This document shows positions 43,832-51,745 of a DNA stretch of 64,000 nt, piece after piece. The notes beneath the pieces were generated by a model. That model was not told where the DNA came from, ran no database searches, and was given only the letters and a program-made list of their open reading frames with translations. The stretch comes from Ureibacillus aquaedulcis. GTDB lineage: Bacteria; Bacillota; Bacilli; Bacillales_A; Planococcaceae. The DNA lies in NCBI RefSeq assembly GCF_030418165.1, contig NZ_JAUHTQ010000002.1:124001-188000 (forward strand), given 5' to 3'. The position numbers and the translations under genes are program-made. The first letter of the stretch is position 1; every line of letters starts with the position of its first letter.

Positions 43832-44416
43832 ATGGCACGTAAAGAGATGTTTGGAATTGTCCTACTAGCTACAGGACTGACACTATCTGCATGTTCTGGT
43901 GATAACAACAACCAGGAAGCAACACACGATATGGCAAAACACGATATGGAGGAAGCTGATACAATGGATCATTCTAAAATGAATCATTCTAGTGATGGTA
44001 CAATACCCTCAGGTTTAAAAGAAGCAGCAAGTCCAACATTTCCTGTTGGCAGCAAAGCGTTGATTGAAACGGATCATATGGATGGCATGAAGGGTGCTGA
44101 AGCGACGATTGTAGGTGCTTTTGATACAACTGCATATATCGTTTCATACACACCGACGAATGGTGGTGAACCGGTAACAAATCATAAATGGGTAATTCAA
44201 GAAGAGTTAGAAGTTGATACAAATGAACCTTTGGAGCCAGGTGCGCAGGCAACCATGGATGCAGATCACATGGAAGGCATGCAAGGAGCAAAGGCCACAA
44301 TTGATTCAGCAGTTGAAACTACCGTCTATATGGTAGACTATACATCTACTAACGGCGAGAAAGTAAAGAACCACAAATGGGTAACTGAAAGTGAATTGTC
44401 AGCAATAGAAGAATAA
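43832..44416 (+). CDS. YdhK family lipoprotein (two DUF1541 repeats)
   Basis: 194 residues. Lipobox LSACSG, a His/Met/Asp-rich stretch (MAKHDMEEADTMDHSKMNHS) suited to binding copper or other soft metals, then two tandem DUF1541 modules, each with DHM(D/E)GM(K/Q)GA.AT, VYMV.Y or AYIVSY, and NHKWV.E.EL. Membrane-anchored outside the cell. Family members are often beside copper or other metal-resistance genes. GGAGGG seven bases before ATG 43832. It follows a two-component system, its probable regulator, and has its own terminator. Confidence 0.9.
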   Translation: MARKEMFGIVLLATGLTLSACSGDNNNQEATHDMAKHDMEEADTMDHSKMNHSSDGTIPSGLKEAASPTFPVGSKALIETDHMDGMKGAEATIVGAFDTTAYIVSYTPTNGGEPVTNHKWVIQEELEVDTNEPLEPGAQATMDADHMEGMQGAKATIDSAVETTVYMVDYTSTNGEKVKNHKWVTESELSAIEE

Positions 44417-44425
44417 AATTAAAAA

Positions 44426-44458
44426 GGTGCACCTTGGGTAAAAACCAAGGTGCATTTT
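44426..44458 (+). terminator. Rho-independent terminator of ydhK-like gene
   Basis: Ten-base stem TGCACCTTGG/CCAAGGTGCA with TTTTCT after it. Confidence 0.8.
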
Positions 44459-44837
44459 CTAATAAATAAAAAACCTAATTACTTTATATACTACCAACAA
44501 AATATTGGATAAAAATAGGAAATTGAGTGTAGTGAAAAATGTGAAAACAAATATAAGAGGATCATCGTTCAAAAGAAAGTTTTGCGACAGTATTAAGTAA
44601 TTATTACTGGAAGGAGAACAATTAGATACCTAGAAGCTGCAAGTGTATAAGATGCATCTGATTTTTTTTTTAGATAAAGTTACGAAAAAACCTTTCATAG
44701 AGAAAAAACACATAAATAATTTTGATGCATCTTAAATTACAACTCAATTTTCGCATTCCGTCTCACTATTATAAGTATACTTTTGAAATGATACGTAGCT
44801 TCCCATAATAGATATTATGTAAACTAGAATTTTTTAA

Positions 44838-44867
44838 AATTAAAAGAGTGTCCATTTAGGACCCTCC
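44838..44867 (-). terminator. Leftward terminator-like hairpin
   Basis: Stem GAGTGTCC/GGACCCTC (one mismatch) read leftward and followed by CTTTTAATTTT, 26 bases after the end of the broken endonuclease frame. Confidence 0.45.
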
Positions 44868-44892
44868 TTATGCTTGATTTCGCATACTTTGT

Positions 44893-45909
44893 TCAATATT
44901 CAATAATGTTACCGACAGCTATTTTGTCGATTACAGCCCGTTGTTTCATCTGTTTAATAAGGTCGTCTTTATATAAGGTGCGAAATTCCACTCGTTCTTT
45001 ATAGCTGTTGTTCGTAATTTTATTTGACGAGTTTAGAATTTTGACAATCTCTGGTTCAATAAGTTCGTTAATAAAGATTTTTTTATCTTTCGCTAGAATT
45101 TTAATCTTGCCGAGTAACTCTTGATCAATTCGACATTTGAATTCATGCTTATTCGGATTGTTTATATGTACAATTTAACCATCAATAATCTCCCAGCCCT
45201 TGTTAGATCTATCATCTTCCATAATAAAAGGTTTCTTTGAATGCTGGGATATATAAACTCTTTTATAAAAATGAAAGTCATCATCATTTGCATGTTCATA
45301 CAGTAATTCAGAAAGATGGATAAGATCCTTTTTCCCACTAACACGAACTCGGTAAATGGTATTGAAACCTGAACTAGTATCTTCACTAATATAAGAGTTT
45401 ACTAATAGTCCCAGCGCAAAACTATTGCTGCCTGTAGTCACGTTCAAAGTATAGCCGTTTGAAGCAACGTGGCCATCTCCGTCCATAACTCCTCTTATAA
45501 AAGAGCCTAAATATGCTTCCGGTACCTCTGGAAATGGTAATGTTAGAGATTTATTGGAGCTTATCCCCATACCAGCAAGATCTTTTTTTAACTCCCTGGA
45601 ATTAATTACCAATATAGGAACTGTTCTTGTTTTACTAATTCCTTGTATGACATAGTCAGCTTCCATATATTTGGCTACTATTTTAAGTATTCTTTCATCT
45701 TTTTGAACAAAATTAATACTATGTGCGTTTTCACTAACAGTCCTGTAACATAAGCCTAATACCCAAGTCATTTCATGTGACCGGACTTTAAAGAAATCTT
45801 CATTTACTCTGTGCTTTCTCGGTTGAGCGCTAGATTGCTCCCGATTGACAGGCACTTTGTGTTTAATGATGACATTAAGAAGAATTATACAATCAAAATC
45901 TTTAGCCAA
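44893..45909 (-). pseudogene. Broken LAGLIDADG homing endonuclease with in-frame tail
   Basis: The first 244 codons (45909 to 45178) encode a LAGLIDADG endonuclease of the free-standing Bacillus type: PRKHRVNEDFFKVRSHEMTW, first motif WVLGLCYRTVSENA, then YLGSFIRGVMDGDGHVAS as an intact second motif. The first motif lacks the expected Asp-Gly (normally ..YADGTVS), so catalysis is probably lost. A TAA at 45175-45177 ends this frame, but the same frame stays open for 93 more codons to TGA 44893-44895 and encodes two similar helix-rich segments (FKCRIDQELLGKIKILAKDK and VEFRTLYKDDLIKQMKQRAV) resembling ribbon-helix-helix DNA-binding units. There is no ATG, GTG or TTG in the first part of the tail, so it is not a separate gene. 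A decayed mobile gene. Confidence 0.6.
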
Positions 45910-46110
45910 AACTTTTCCATCCTCTGTTTTCTAAGGTGATCTCTTCAATTAATCCATTCATTCCTTAACCGATTTGTTGCAGTTCTTAGTTTTCTGTCGA
46001 TACAATAAATCCGCTTTACGGAATAGAGAAATACTTTCATGAAAAACAGCTTTATAAAAAATACCCGATTGTTGAAAGAATTTGAGCACCCTGTCGCCAT
46101 GAATTGAAGT
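45910..46110 (-). other. Unidentified, probably decayed coding sequence
   Basis: Leftward of 46110 one frame reads HGDRVLKFFQQSGIFYKAVF, HESISLFRKADLLYRQ before stopping; adjacent frames continue with MNGLIEEITLENRGWKSFG. The overlapping short frames look like a small gene broken by frameshifts, but I cannot name it. Confidence 0.25.
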
Positions 46111-46602
46111 TTAATGCTTTTTATTATTTAAAAGATCTGCAATAATATGTACATTATCTTCGGTTAGCATATAGGTTTTCCCATTCCCATTTTCTTCTGC
46201 AATTCTCCCATAACTACGCTCTGGATACAGCCATAACAAAATAGTTTTGGACGTACCTGGATTAGAACAAAACGTTAACTGCATGCTTTCACCTATATCA
46301 GTAACGGAACCGGTAACAATTAAAGAATTTTTTATAGCTTCCAAAAATACATCTATATCCTCTTTTTGCTTAAAAACAATTTTTCCTTCGTTAAAGTTTC
46401 CGGTTATAGAATCATGAAAGCCTACATAATTTCCGCTCACTGTTACCATTGTTATCTCTTCTGAAAAATTCCAATTGAAAGTTTCGGCGATATTCTCTTT
46501 CTCAAAGCCCTGCTGATAGTAAAGAAGATAACCTACCAATATCGATAATAAAAAGACCATAGCAAAAATAATTACAACAATAATACTTTTACCGTTTATA
46601 AT
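46111..46602 (-). CDS. Membrane-anchored hypothetical protein, probable ATT start
   Basis: 163 residues: a short basic start (INGK), one long membrane helix (SIIVVIIFAMVFLLSILVGY), and a soluble external domain of about 130 residues (ETFNWNFSEEITMVTVSGNY, QLTFCSNPGTSKTILLWLYP). AAAGGAG lies six bases before ATT 46602-46600. The first ATG (46560) would cut the membrane helix in half and has no ribosome binding site, so ATT is the likely initiator. No family recognised. An ECF-like promoter is 40 bases upstream. The gene borders the decayed 44.9-46.9 kb patch but itself appears intact. Confidence 0.65.
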   Translation of the reverse strand: MINGKSIIVVIIFAMVFLLSILVGYLLYYQQGFEKENIAETFNWNFSEEITMVTVSGNYVGFHDSITGNFNEGKIVFKQKEDIDVFLEAIKNSLIVTGSVTDIGESMQLTFCSNPGTSKTILLWLYPERSYGRIAEENGNGKTYMLTEDNVHIIADLLNNKKH

Positions 46603-46644
46603 AGATTTCTCCTTTCGCTCAACTTATATGTTTTCTACAAATTA

Positions 46645-46670
46645 GGCGAATTAAAACAAATTAAGTTTCA
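46645..46670 (-). promoter_or_regulatory. ECF-like promoter
   Basis: Leftward TGAAAC (46670-46665), 16-base spacer, CGCC (46648-46645). It differs from the ECF consensus TGAAAC-N16-CGTC by one base and lies about 42 bases before the ATT start of the membrane-anchored protein. Confidence 0.42.
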
Positions 46671-46701
46671 CTGTTATAATAAAATTGCACGATAGTTTAC
46701 A

Positions 46702-46867
46702 TGGGAGCATAATATCTAAAATGATAAGGTCAATTTCATTTTTTCTTGATTACTTCCAAAGCTTCCGCACCATTCTTAGCCGTACCAACTATATAATCAT
46801 TTCATAAATCGATATTTAGCAAGTTCAACATATATTTTTCAACTTCTACAAACAGAATGGATTTCAT
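46702..46867 (-). pseudogene. Truncated response regulator receiver domain
   Basis: Leftward from ATG 46867 the sequence reads MKSILFVEVEKYMLNLLNID, a stop, NDYIVGTAKNGAEALEVIKK, then after a one-base shift in an A-run NEIDLIILDIMLP, where homology ends. This is the first half of a receiver domain up to the phosphoacceptor Asp. The acidic pair (normally VDDE) is changed to VEVE, a TGA interrupts the frame, and everything after LP is lost. It is a relic of a two-component regulator. Confidence 0.6.
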
Positions 46868-46939
46868 ATTGTTTACACCCCACACTGGTGTATTATATTA
46901 GTAATAATTAAAAATCAAGTATTATATTTGCGAGGATCT

Positions 46940-47491
46940 ATGGAAGAAACTTTATTACAGCTATTTGAACAAGTTGGACCCTTTGCTCTGTTTCTTAGTT
47001 TACTTATAAATATTGTTATAAGTATATTTGGTGTAATACCAAGTATTTTTATTACGGCTGCGAACGTATTATTTTTTGGTTATACTAATGGATTACTTGT
47101 CTCTATTTTGGGCGAAGCACTAGGAGCAATTGCTAGCTTTATTTTATATAGGAAATGGATCAATAAATTTAAAAGCAAAAAAATGTTCCAGCATCCTAAA
47201 ATAAAGAAATTGGAACAAACCGAAGGAATGGAAGCATTTTGGTTAATTTTATTTTTTCGGTTTTTACCTCTTATACCATCAGGAGTAGTGACATTAGGAA
47301 GTTCTTTGTCTAAGGTGTCTTTAAGAACCTTCACTATTGCAAGTACCCTTGGAAAAGTCCCTTCACTAATAATTGAAGCTAGTGCAATTTATGGTTTAAT
47401 GTATTTAGAAACGAACTGGAAAATCATTATTAGTATACTTTTCATTTTTATTTTTATCTGGAAGATAAGAAAGCAGAAACAATACCCATAG
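46940..47491 (+). CDS. TVP38/TMEM64 (VTT/SNARE-associated) family membrane protein
   Basis: 183 residues with five or six hydrophobic segments. The VTT core is recognised from FGVIPSIFITAANVLFFGYT, GEALGAIASFILYRKW and LILFFRFLPLIPSGVVTLGS, in which the conserved Arg-Phe-Pro motif sits. Family members (DedA/TMEM41 relatives) are lipid scramblases or transporters. ATG 46940 follows GAGG by four bases; an upstream frame extends to 46928. Stand-alone gene. Confidence 0.82.
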   Translation: MEETLLQLFEQVGPFALFLSLLINIVISIFGVIPSIFITAANVLFFGYTNGLLVSILGEALGAIASFILYRKWINKFKSKKMFQHPKIKKLEQTEGMEAFWLILFFRFLPLIPSGVVTLGSSLSKVSLRTFTIASTLGKVPSLIIEASAIYGLMYLETNWKIIISILFIFIFIWKIRKQKQYP

Positions 47492-47508
47492 TACAATTCA
47501 ACTCCTAT

Positions 47509-47548
47509 AAAAAAGAAATCACCTCTTATTCCTTGGAGGTGATTTCTA
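47509..47548 (-). terminator. Terminator between convergent genes
   Basis: Twelve-base perfect stem AGAAATCACCTC/GAGGTGATTTCT; read leftward it is followed by TTTTTTATA, so it ends the leftward phosphatase transcript and may also serve the VTT gene. Confidence 0.75.
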
Positions 47549-47622
47549 GATAAAATTCTTTACAGCTTATTTGGACCAGCTCTATATTAGATTCATTAGA
47601 TTTTGACTTTGCTGTAATTTTA

Positions 47623-48183
47623 TTATGGTAGTGTATTGAAAGATTCTCCTAATTTACTGAGATCCGATAAAGATAATTGATCAATTACTTCATAACCGTT
47701 TCCTACCCCTCTGGGTTTTATAATAATTGTCTCCATATTTCTTATTCGACCTAACCCTGCTCCTTCTGGGAAACTATGAGCAATTACAATGTTATTTTTC
47801 CCTGCTTCCGGCTTCAATTCAAGTACGGACTGAAGACGATTCAATATTCTTTGTCTTTCTTCACTAGATAAATTTCCACTTAATCTATTTACCTCAATCC
47901 AAAAGGGGTCCACTTGAACATTCCCAGTACCGACTGCTAGCTGTGCTGTTTCAATTGTCCTACAAAAAGGACTTGCTGAGATAGGATATTTAATTGGTAT
48001 TCCTAAATAGCGAAGAATTTCCCCATAATAAATAGCTTGCCATCGTCCCTTTTCAGAAAGATTTCTTTGGGTAAAACAGTTTCGAAAATCTAAGTTAGAA
48101 TCTCTTCCAATAGTTGCCTCCCCATGCCTTGTATAGAATATATATCCTCCATTTCTGAGGTCATGAAGTAATAATCTATTCAA
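47623..48183 (-). CDS. Histidine phosphatase family protein
   Basis: 186 residues of the phosphoglycerate-mutase-like fold. Catalytic YTRHGEATIG (His about 20), LSEKGRWQAIYYGEIL, SASPFCRTIETAQLA with Arg, a Glu-region and the second His in NIVIAHSFPEG. Probable phosphatase of a small molecule or phosphoprotein; substrate unknown. TTG 48183 after AAGGGAAG. It is a distant paralogue of the gene at 48618. Confidence 0.82.
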   Translation of the reverse strand: MNRLLLHDLRNGGYIFYTRHGEATIGRDSNLDFRNCFTQRNLSEKGRWQAIYYGEILRYLGIPIKYPISASPFCRTIETAQLAVGTGNVQVDPFWIEVNRLSGNLSSEERQRILNRLQSVLELKPEAGKNNIVIAHSFPEGAGLGRIRNMETIIIKPRGVGNGYEVIDQLSLSDLSKLGESFNTLP

Positions 48184-48617
48184 TTAATCTTCCCTTTCTT
48201 ATTAACTTCTAAGTTTACTGTTAATGTATGCGATTCAACCTCTTTAAGCGCCTGCTTAATTTAAGTTATTCTGAAGAGCATCGTTACACAGCAAATATCT
48301 AATTTTCTAAGACTTAGCAAACAATTACACAAACATGCGTTCTGTATCGATGTTTACTATTTTATATGATTCAATTTACAGCCTGTTTTAAGATTTTTAT
48401 CGTACTGTCAGCCAATTCAGATAATGGATAAGGTATAGATTTAATTGATAAAGTAAAAATTAACAAAAGAATCCTTAATAACTTAGGCAAATGAAAATAA
48501 TGGGTATCATGAACTAGGAAAGGCAGCTATAAATGGCCTGAAACGTTTTAGTTAAATCTTATTGTGGATTTGAAAATGTAATGAAGTTGTGAGTAAAAGC
48601 AATAAGGAGTGAAACAA
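48184..48617. other. Intergenic region, possible coding relic
   Basis: About 430 bases between divergent phosphatase genes. On the minus strand a frame without start codon (about 48371-48530) ends IPYPLSELADSTIKILKQAV; it may be the tail of a lost gene or chance. No promoter was pinned down. Confidence 0.3.
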
Positions 48618-49148
48618 ATGGACAAAACAGTATATCTGGTCAGACATTGTCATGCTGAAGGAGAAGAACTACACGCGGAATTGACTGAAGAAGGAAAAGA
48701 ACAAGCGGCAATGCTTATGCGCTTTTTTCAAAATCTAAATATTAGGCACATCATTTCCAGCCCATTCACAAGGGCCATACAAACCCTAAAGCCAACTGCA
48801 GATAGCCTGAACTTGAAGATAGAAATTGATGAACGGCTTACAGAGCACAAGCTGATTTCCAAAAACCTGAATGATTGGCTGGTACGCCTCGAAGAAACTG
48901 TTCAGGATAAGGACTTGAAAATGGAAAGCGGAGTATCAAGCAGCGAAGTCGCAAAAAGAGGAATGGAATTGCTTGAAGCTGCGAATGACGGCACCGTTCT
49001 GGCTACTCACCGTAATACATTGGCGCTAATCTTAATGCGAATTAACGGCATGCAGGTGCTTAAAGATTGGGCAGTAATGTCTCAACCGGATGTCTACGAA
49101 GTAAAAGTAAAAGACGATATCTATTCCATAAAGAGAATCTGGGGTTGA
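48618..49148 (+). CDS. Histidine phosphatase family protein
   Basis: 176 residues. The catalytic motif is VYLVRHCHAEGEE, with Cys instead of the usual Gly after Arg-His; then LTEEGKEQAAMLMRFFQNLN, ISSPFTRAIQTLKPTADSLN with the phosphate-binding Arg, and the second His in VLATHRNTLALIL. Small broad-specificity phosphatases of Bacilli include RHCxA variants. AAGGAG eight bases before ATG 48618. Stand-alone. Confidence 0.85.
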   Translation: MDKTVYLVRHCHAEGEELHAELTEEGKEQAAMLMRFFQNLNIRHIISSPFTRAIQTLKPTADSLNLKIEIDERLTEHKLISKNLNDWLVRLEETVQDKDLKMESGVSSSEVAKRGMELLEAANDGTVLATHRNTLALILMRINGMQVLKDWAVMSQPDVYEVKVKDDIYSIKRIWG

Positions 49149-49253
49149 GAAATGTCAAAGAATAACCTCCTGTTTCTTTTAAAACATCCCCAAAGAAAGT
49201 GCGTTCAAAAATGAGGGATTTAACGGCTGTTCTAAGGGGACACTTTTAGTATT

Positions 49254-49487
49254 TCACCCTCCACTAATAGGTGGAATAAAGGCAAGTGTATCACCATCAT
49301 TTACAATCATTTCATCCGTTGCAAATTCCTCATTTACAGCGGCCATCATCTGTTGGAAAGAAAGCATAGGATATTGCTTTTCCATCCATCCTTTAATTTG
49401 ACCAACAGTATAATCTGATAGATTTACTCTTAACTCTGCTTCACCGATTGCTTCTTGTAAGTGTGCAAATAACAAAATGTGAATCAT
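49254..49487 (-). CDS. moaD: Molybdopterin synthase sulfur carrier subunit MoaD
   Basis: 77 residues, ubiquitin fold, ending in the functional Gly-Gly (DTLAFIPPISGG). The C-terminal glycine is adenylated by MoeB and turned into a thiocarboxylate that supplies sulfur for molybdopterin. ATG 49487 (MIHILLFAHLQEAIG) has GAAAGGAG upstream and overlaps the moaE stop by four bases. Last gene of the leftward moeB-moeA-mobB-moaE-moaD operon. Confidence 0.93.
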   Translation of the reverse strand: MIHILLFAHLQEAIGEAELRVNLSDYTVGQIKGWMEKQYPMLSFQQMMAAVNEEFATDEMIVNDGDTLAFIPPISGG

Positions 49488-49960
49488 GAAAATTCTCCTT
49501 TCATAATGGGTGGGTTTCCTACTGGATAGGGAACGTTTTCCAATTGATCGCCAATCCATTCGGTACCATCTTCCCAAAACTCTTTTTTCCAGATGGGGAC
49601 AATTTGTTTGATGCGATCAATCGCATATTCGTTAGCCTCATAGGCAACTTTACGATGAGGTGATGATACCGCGATAACAACGGCAATATCGGAAATATCC
49701 AAATGACCCACGCGATGTGTAATGGCAATTTTAACATCTGGCCATCGTTCTTCTATCTCTTTAGATATTTGTTCAAACATTTTAATGGCCATTGGTGAAT
49801 AGGCTTGATATTCCAAATGCAAGGTTTTCTTGCCTTTAGTAAATTCACGTACCGTTCCGATAAAAAGCAAAATCGCACCAGCATCTCGGCTTACTACTTT
49901 TTGTTTAACCTCCTCAATATCAATTGGTTTATCTACAATCTCAAATAGCTGCATGTTCAT
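49484..49960 (-). CDS. moaE: Molybdopterin synthase catalytic subunit MoaE
   Basis: 158 residues. AGAILLFIGTVREFTKGKKT, LEYQAYSPMAIKMFEQI, ITHRVGHLDISDIAVVIAVS SPHR and the catalytic Lys region VPIWKKEFWEDG are all present. With MoaD it converts cyclic pyranopterin monophosphate to molybdopterin. Start has GGGGGA upstream; overlaps mobB and moaD by four bases each, so the order is translationally coupled. Confidence 0.95.
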   Translation of the reverse strand: MNMQLFEIVDKPIDIEEVKQKVVSRDAGAILLFIGTVREFTKGKKTLHLEYQAYSPMAIKMFEQISKEIEERWPDVKIAITHRVGHLDISDIAVVIAVSSPHRKVAYEANEYAIDRIKQIVPIWKKEFWEDGTEWIGDQLENVPYPVGNPPIMKGEFS

Positions 49961-50481
49961 CTTTTCCCCCTCATTTCTCTCATTAAAAATTCCATGTATT
50001 GTGTAGTATCATGAATTGAAAAACTTGGATACTTTAGTGGTTTATCTAGTGGATAGGTAGGCCAATAGAGTACACAGATGATATTGGTCACTTTTTGGAG
50101 CAAAGCTTGATCTTCGGCTGTTCGCAAAAGGACAACCTTTGGATAGTGTTCGTTCTTATATCCTTCAATCAGAATGAAGTCCATGTTAAAAGCTGCATAA
50201 ATACCTAGAATATCAGCGAGCTGCCAGTTGCTTTGATGAATACTCATCCTTAGAGTACCCTCCCCTTCAACTGCAGTCACACTTGCCCCGGCTTGCTCAT
50301 GACGAATACTGTCTTTCAAATTGTCGATTGCAGGAATGCCGCCATGCCCATGATGCTTTATCGTTCCGACACATAGCCCTTCAGAAGTGGCTTGTCTAAT
50401 AAGCCCCTCCATTAATGTGGTTTTCCCGCTATTTTGGTAGCCCACTATCTGTAAGATTTTACGATGTTGTTCCAAGGCCAC
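49957..50481 (-). CDS. mobB: Molybdopterin-guanine dinucleotide biosynthesis protein MobB
   Basis: 174 residues with P-loop GYQNSGKTTLMEGLIRQA, then GTIKHHGHGGIPAID and DSIRHEQAGASVTAVEGEGT and DFILIEGYKNEHYPKVVLLR. A GTP-binding accessory protein for guanylation of the cofactor, needed because FdhF uses the bis-MGD form. GTG 50481 lies within the end of moeA (37-base overlap); AAGGAA is just upstream. Confidence 0.93.
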   Translation of the reverse strand: MALEQHRKILQIVGYQNSGKTTLMEGLIRQATSEGLCVGTIKHHGHGGIPAIDNLKDSIRHEQAGASVTAVEGEGTLRMSIHQSNWQLADILGIYAAFNMDFILIEGYKNEHYPKVVLLRTAEDQALLQKVTNIICVLYWPTYPLDKPLKYPSFSIHDTTQYMEFLMREMRGKR

Positions 50482-51734
50482 TCACTTCCTTGCAAATCTT
50501 CCAGCAATAAAACATCTACTTGCATTCCTGTTTCGTATCCTCTAGACCCTCCAGGCAATACAATTAAAGCATTGGCTTCCACCAATGAAGAAACCGCACT
50601 GGATTTATCAAAACCGGAAGGAAGTGCCACTAGTTGTCCATTTTGGTAGAAAGCCTTCCCGCGAACAAAACGGGTAAACGGATTAGCTTTCTTGAAATCA
50701 CTGCCCAAAACTGCCCGCTCTTTGCGAAGATGAGGTTGTTTACTACCCTGTGCCTCCCGAATAATGGGACGTGCAAACAGTTCAAAGCCAACGTAGCAAG
50801 CGGATGGATTGCCCGAAAGACCAAATAATAATTGACCATCCCTTTGAGCGACAGTTGTTACACTCCCTGGCCGCATTGCCACTTTATTAAACAGAACGTT
50901 TGCACCAATCGCTTCATAAATCGCAGGTAAGTAATCATAATCACCTACCGAAACGCCACCTGTTGTAATCAGTATATCTACTTCCTGTAAAGCTTTTTTG
51001 ACAACCTCGATACATTGATTCAGATTATCGCTAAATTTACCAAAGTATTTGACGGTTGCACCGGCACGTTCAATTTGAGCCATGATCATATATGCATTGC
51101 TATTTCGAATCTTGCCTGGCTGCAAGGATTCACTTGGCTCGAGCAGCTCGCTTCCTGTTGCAATCACACCTACAATAGTTTTACGAAAGACGGGAACTTG
51201 ATCATAGCCGAAAGTAGCAAGCAATGCCACAACACCTGGGTTGATATATTGGCCTTTATTTAGAAGGATTTCGCCTTTTTGAATGTCCTCGCCCTTATAG
51301 GAAATATTTGTTCCCGCTTGAAAACTGCGTTTAATTGACATATACATTTGATTATTTTCTTCAAAACTATTTGTTAGTTCTAGCATGACAACTGCATCAC
51401 ATCCTTTTGGGATAGGTGCACCTGTCATAATGCGCACTGCTTGTCGAAACCCTACTTCTTTCTCAAAGAGAAAGCCTGCACCGATTTCTCCTACGACATG
51501 AAAGGTTACTGGATCTTCTGAATTTGCTTCTTGACTATCGATCGCTCGGATAGCGTATCCATCATAAGGAGAGCGATTAAAGGCTGGTACATCGTCATCT
51601 GCAGCAACCTCTTCTGCTAAAAAGCGCCCATGTGCTTGCAGTAATGGGACGAACTCTATTTTTTCTTGAAATGCAAATTCCATCACTCGTTGAACTGCAT
51701 CACCCACAGCTATGGGTTCTCTTCTTTCTACCAT
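50445..51734 (-). CDS. moeA: Molybdopterin molybdenumtransferase MoeA
   Basis: 429 residues. AFNRSPYDGYAIRA, RIMTGAPIPKGCDAVVMLE, VGVIATGSELLEPSE, GKIRNSNAYMI, ITTGGVSVGDYDYLP, LFGLSGNPSACYVGFELFAR and the beta-rich C-terminal domain are typical. It inserts molybdate into adenylated molybdopterin. ATG with GGAGGG upstream; 11 bases after moeB, overlapping mobB. Confidence 0.96.
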   Translation of the reverse strand: MVERREPIAVGDAVQRVMEFAFQEKIEFVPLLQAHGRFLAEEVAADDDVPAFNRSPYDGYAIRAIDSQEANSEDPVTFHVVGEIGAGFLFEKEVGFRQAVRIMTGAPIPKGCDAVVMLELTNSFEENNQMYMSIKRSFQAGTNISYKGEDIQKGEILLNKGQYINPGVVALLATFGYDQVPVFRKTIVGVIATGSELLEPSESLQPGKIRNSNAYMIMAQIERAGATVKYFGKFSDNLNQCIEVVKKALQEVDILITTGGVSVGDYDYLPAIYEAIGANVLFNKVAMRPGSVTTVAQRDGQLLFGLSGNPSACYVGFELFARPIIREAQGSKQPHLRKERAVLGSDFKKANPFTRFVRGKAFYQNGQLVALPSGFDKSSAVSSLVEANALIVLPGGSRGYETGMQVDVLLLEDLQGSEWPWNNIVKSYR

Positions 51735-51745
51735 TTGGACCCTCC

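Larger units (their letters stand above)
44417..44892. other. Intergenic region, no intact gene
   Basis: About 475 AT-rich bases. Contains the ydhK terminator, two inverted copies of GATGCATC (about 44651 and 44727), a nine-codon ATT-started frame behind AAGGAG at about 44611-44650, and a leftward terminator at 44838. None is a convincing gene. Confidence 0.4.

Noticed and set aside
44611-44650. AAGGAG followed by ATT and nine codons
   Set aside because: Far too short to judge; the surrounding sequence shows no coding signal, so it is not counted as another ATT-started gene.
44893-45174. Independent ATT-started gene for the ribbon-helix-helix-like tail
   Set aside because: The nearest G-rich sequence is about 14 bases from the ATT, too far for a good ribosome binding site; readthrough from a broken larger gene explains it better.
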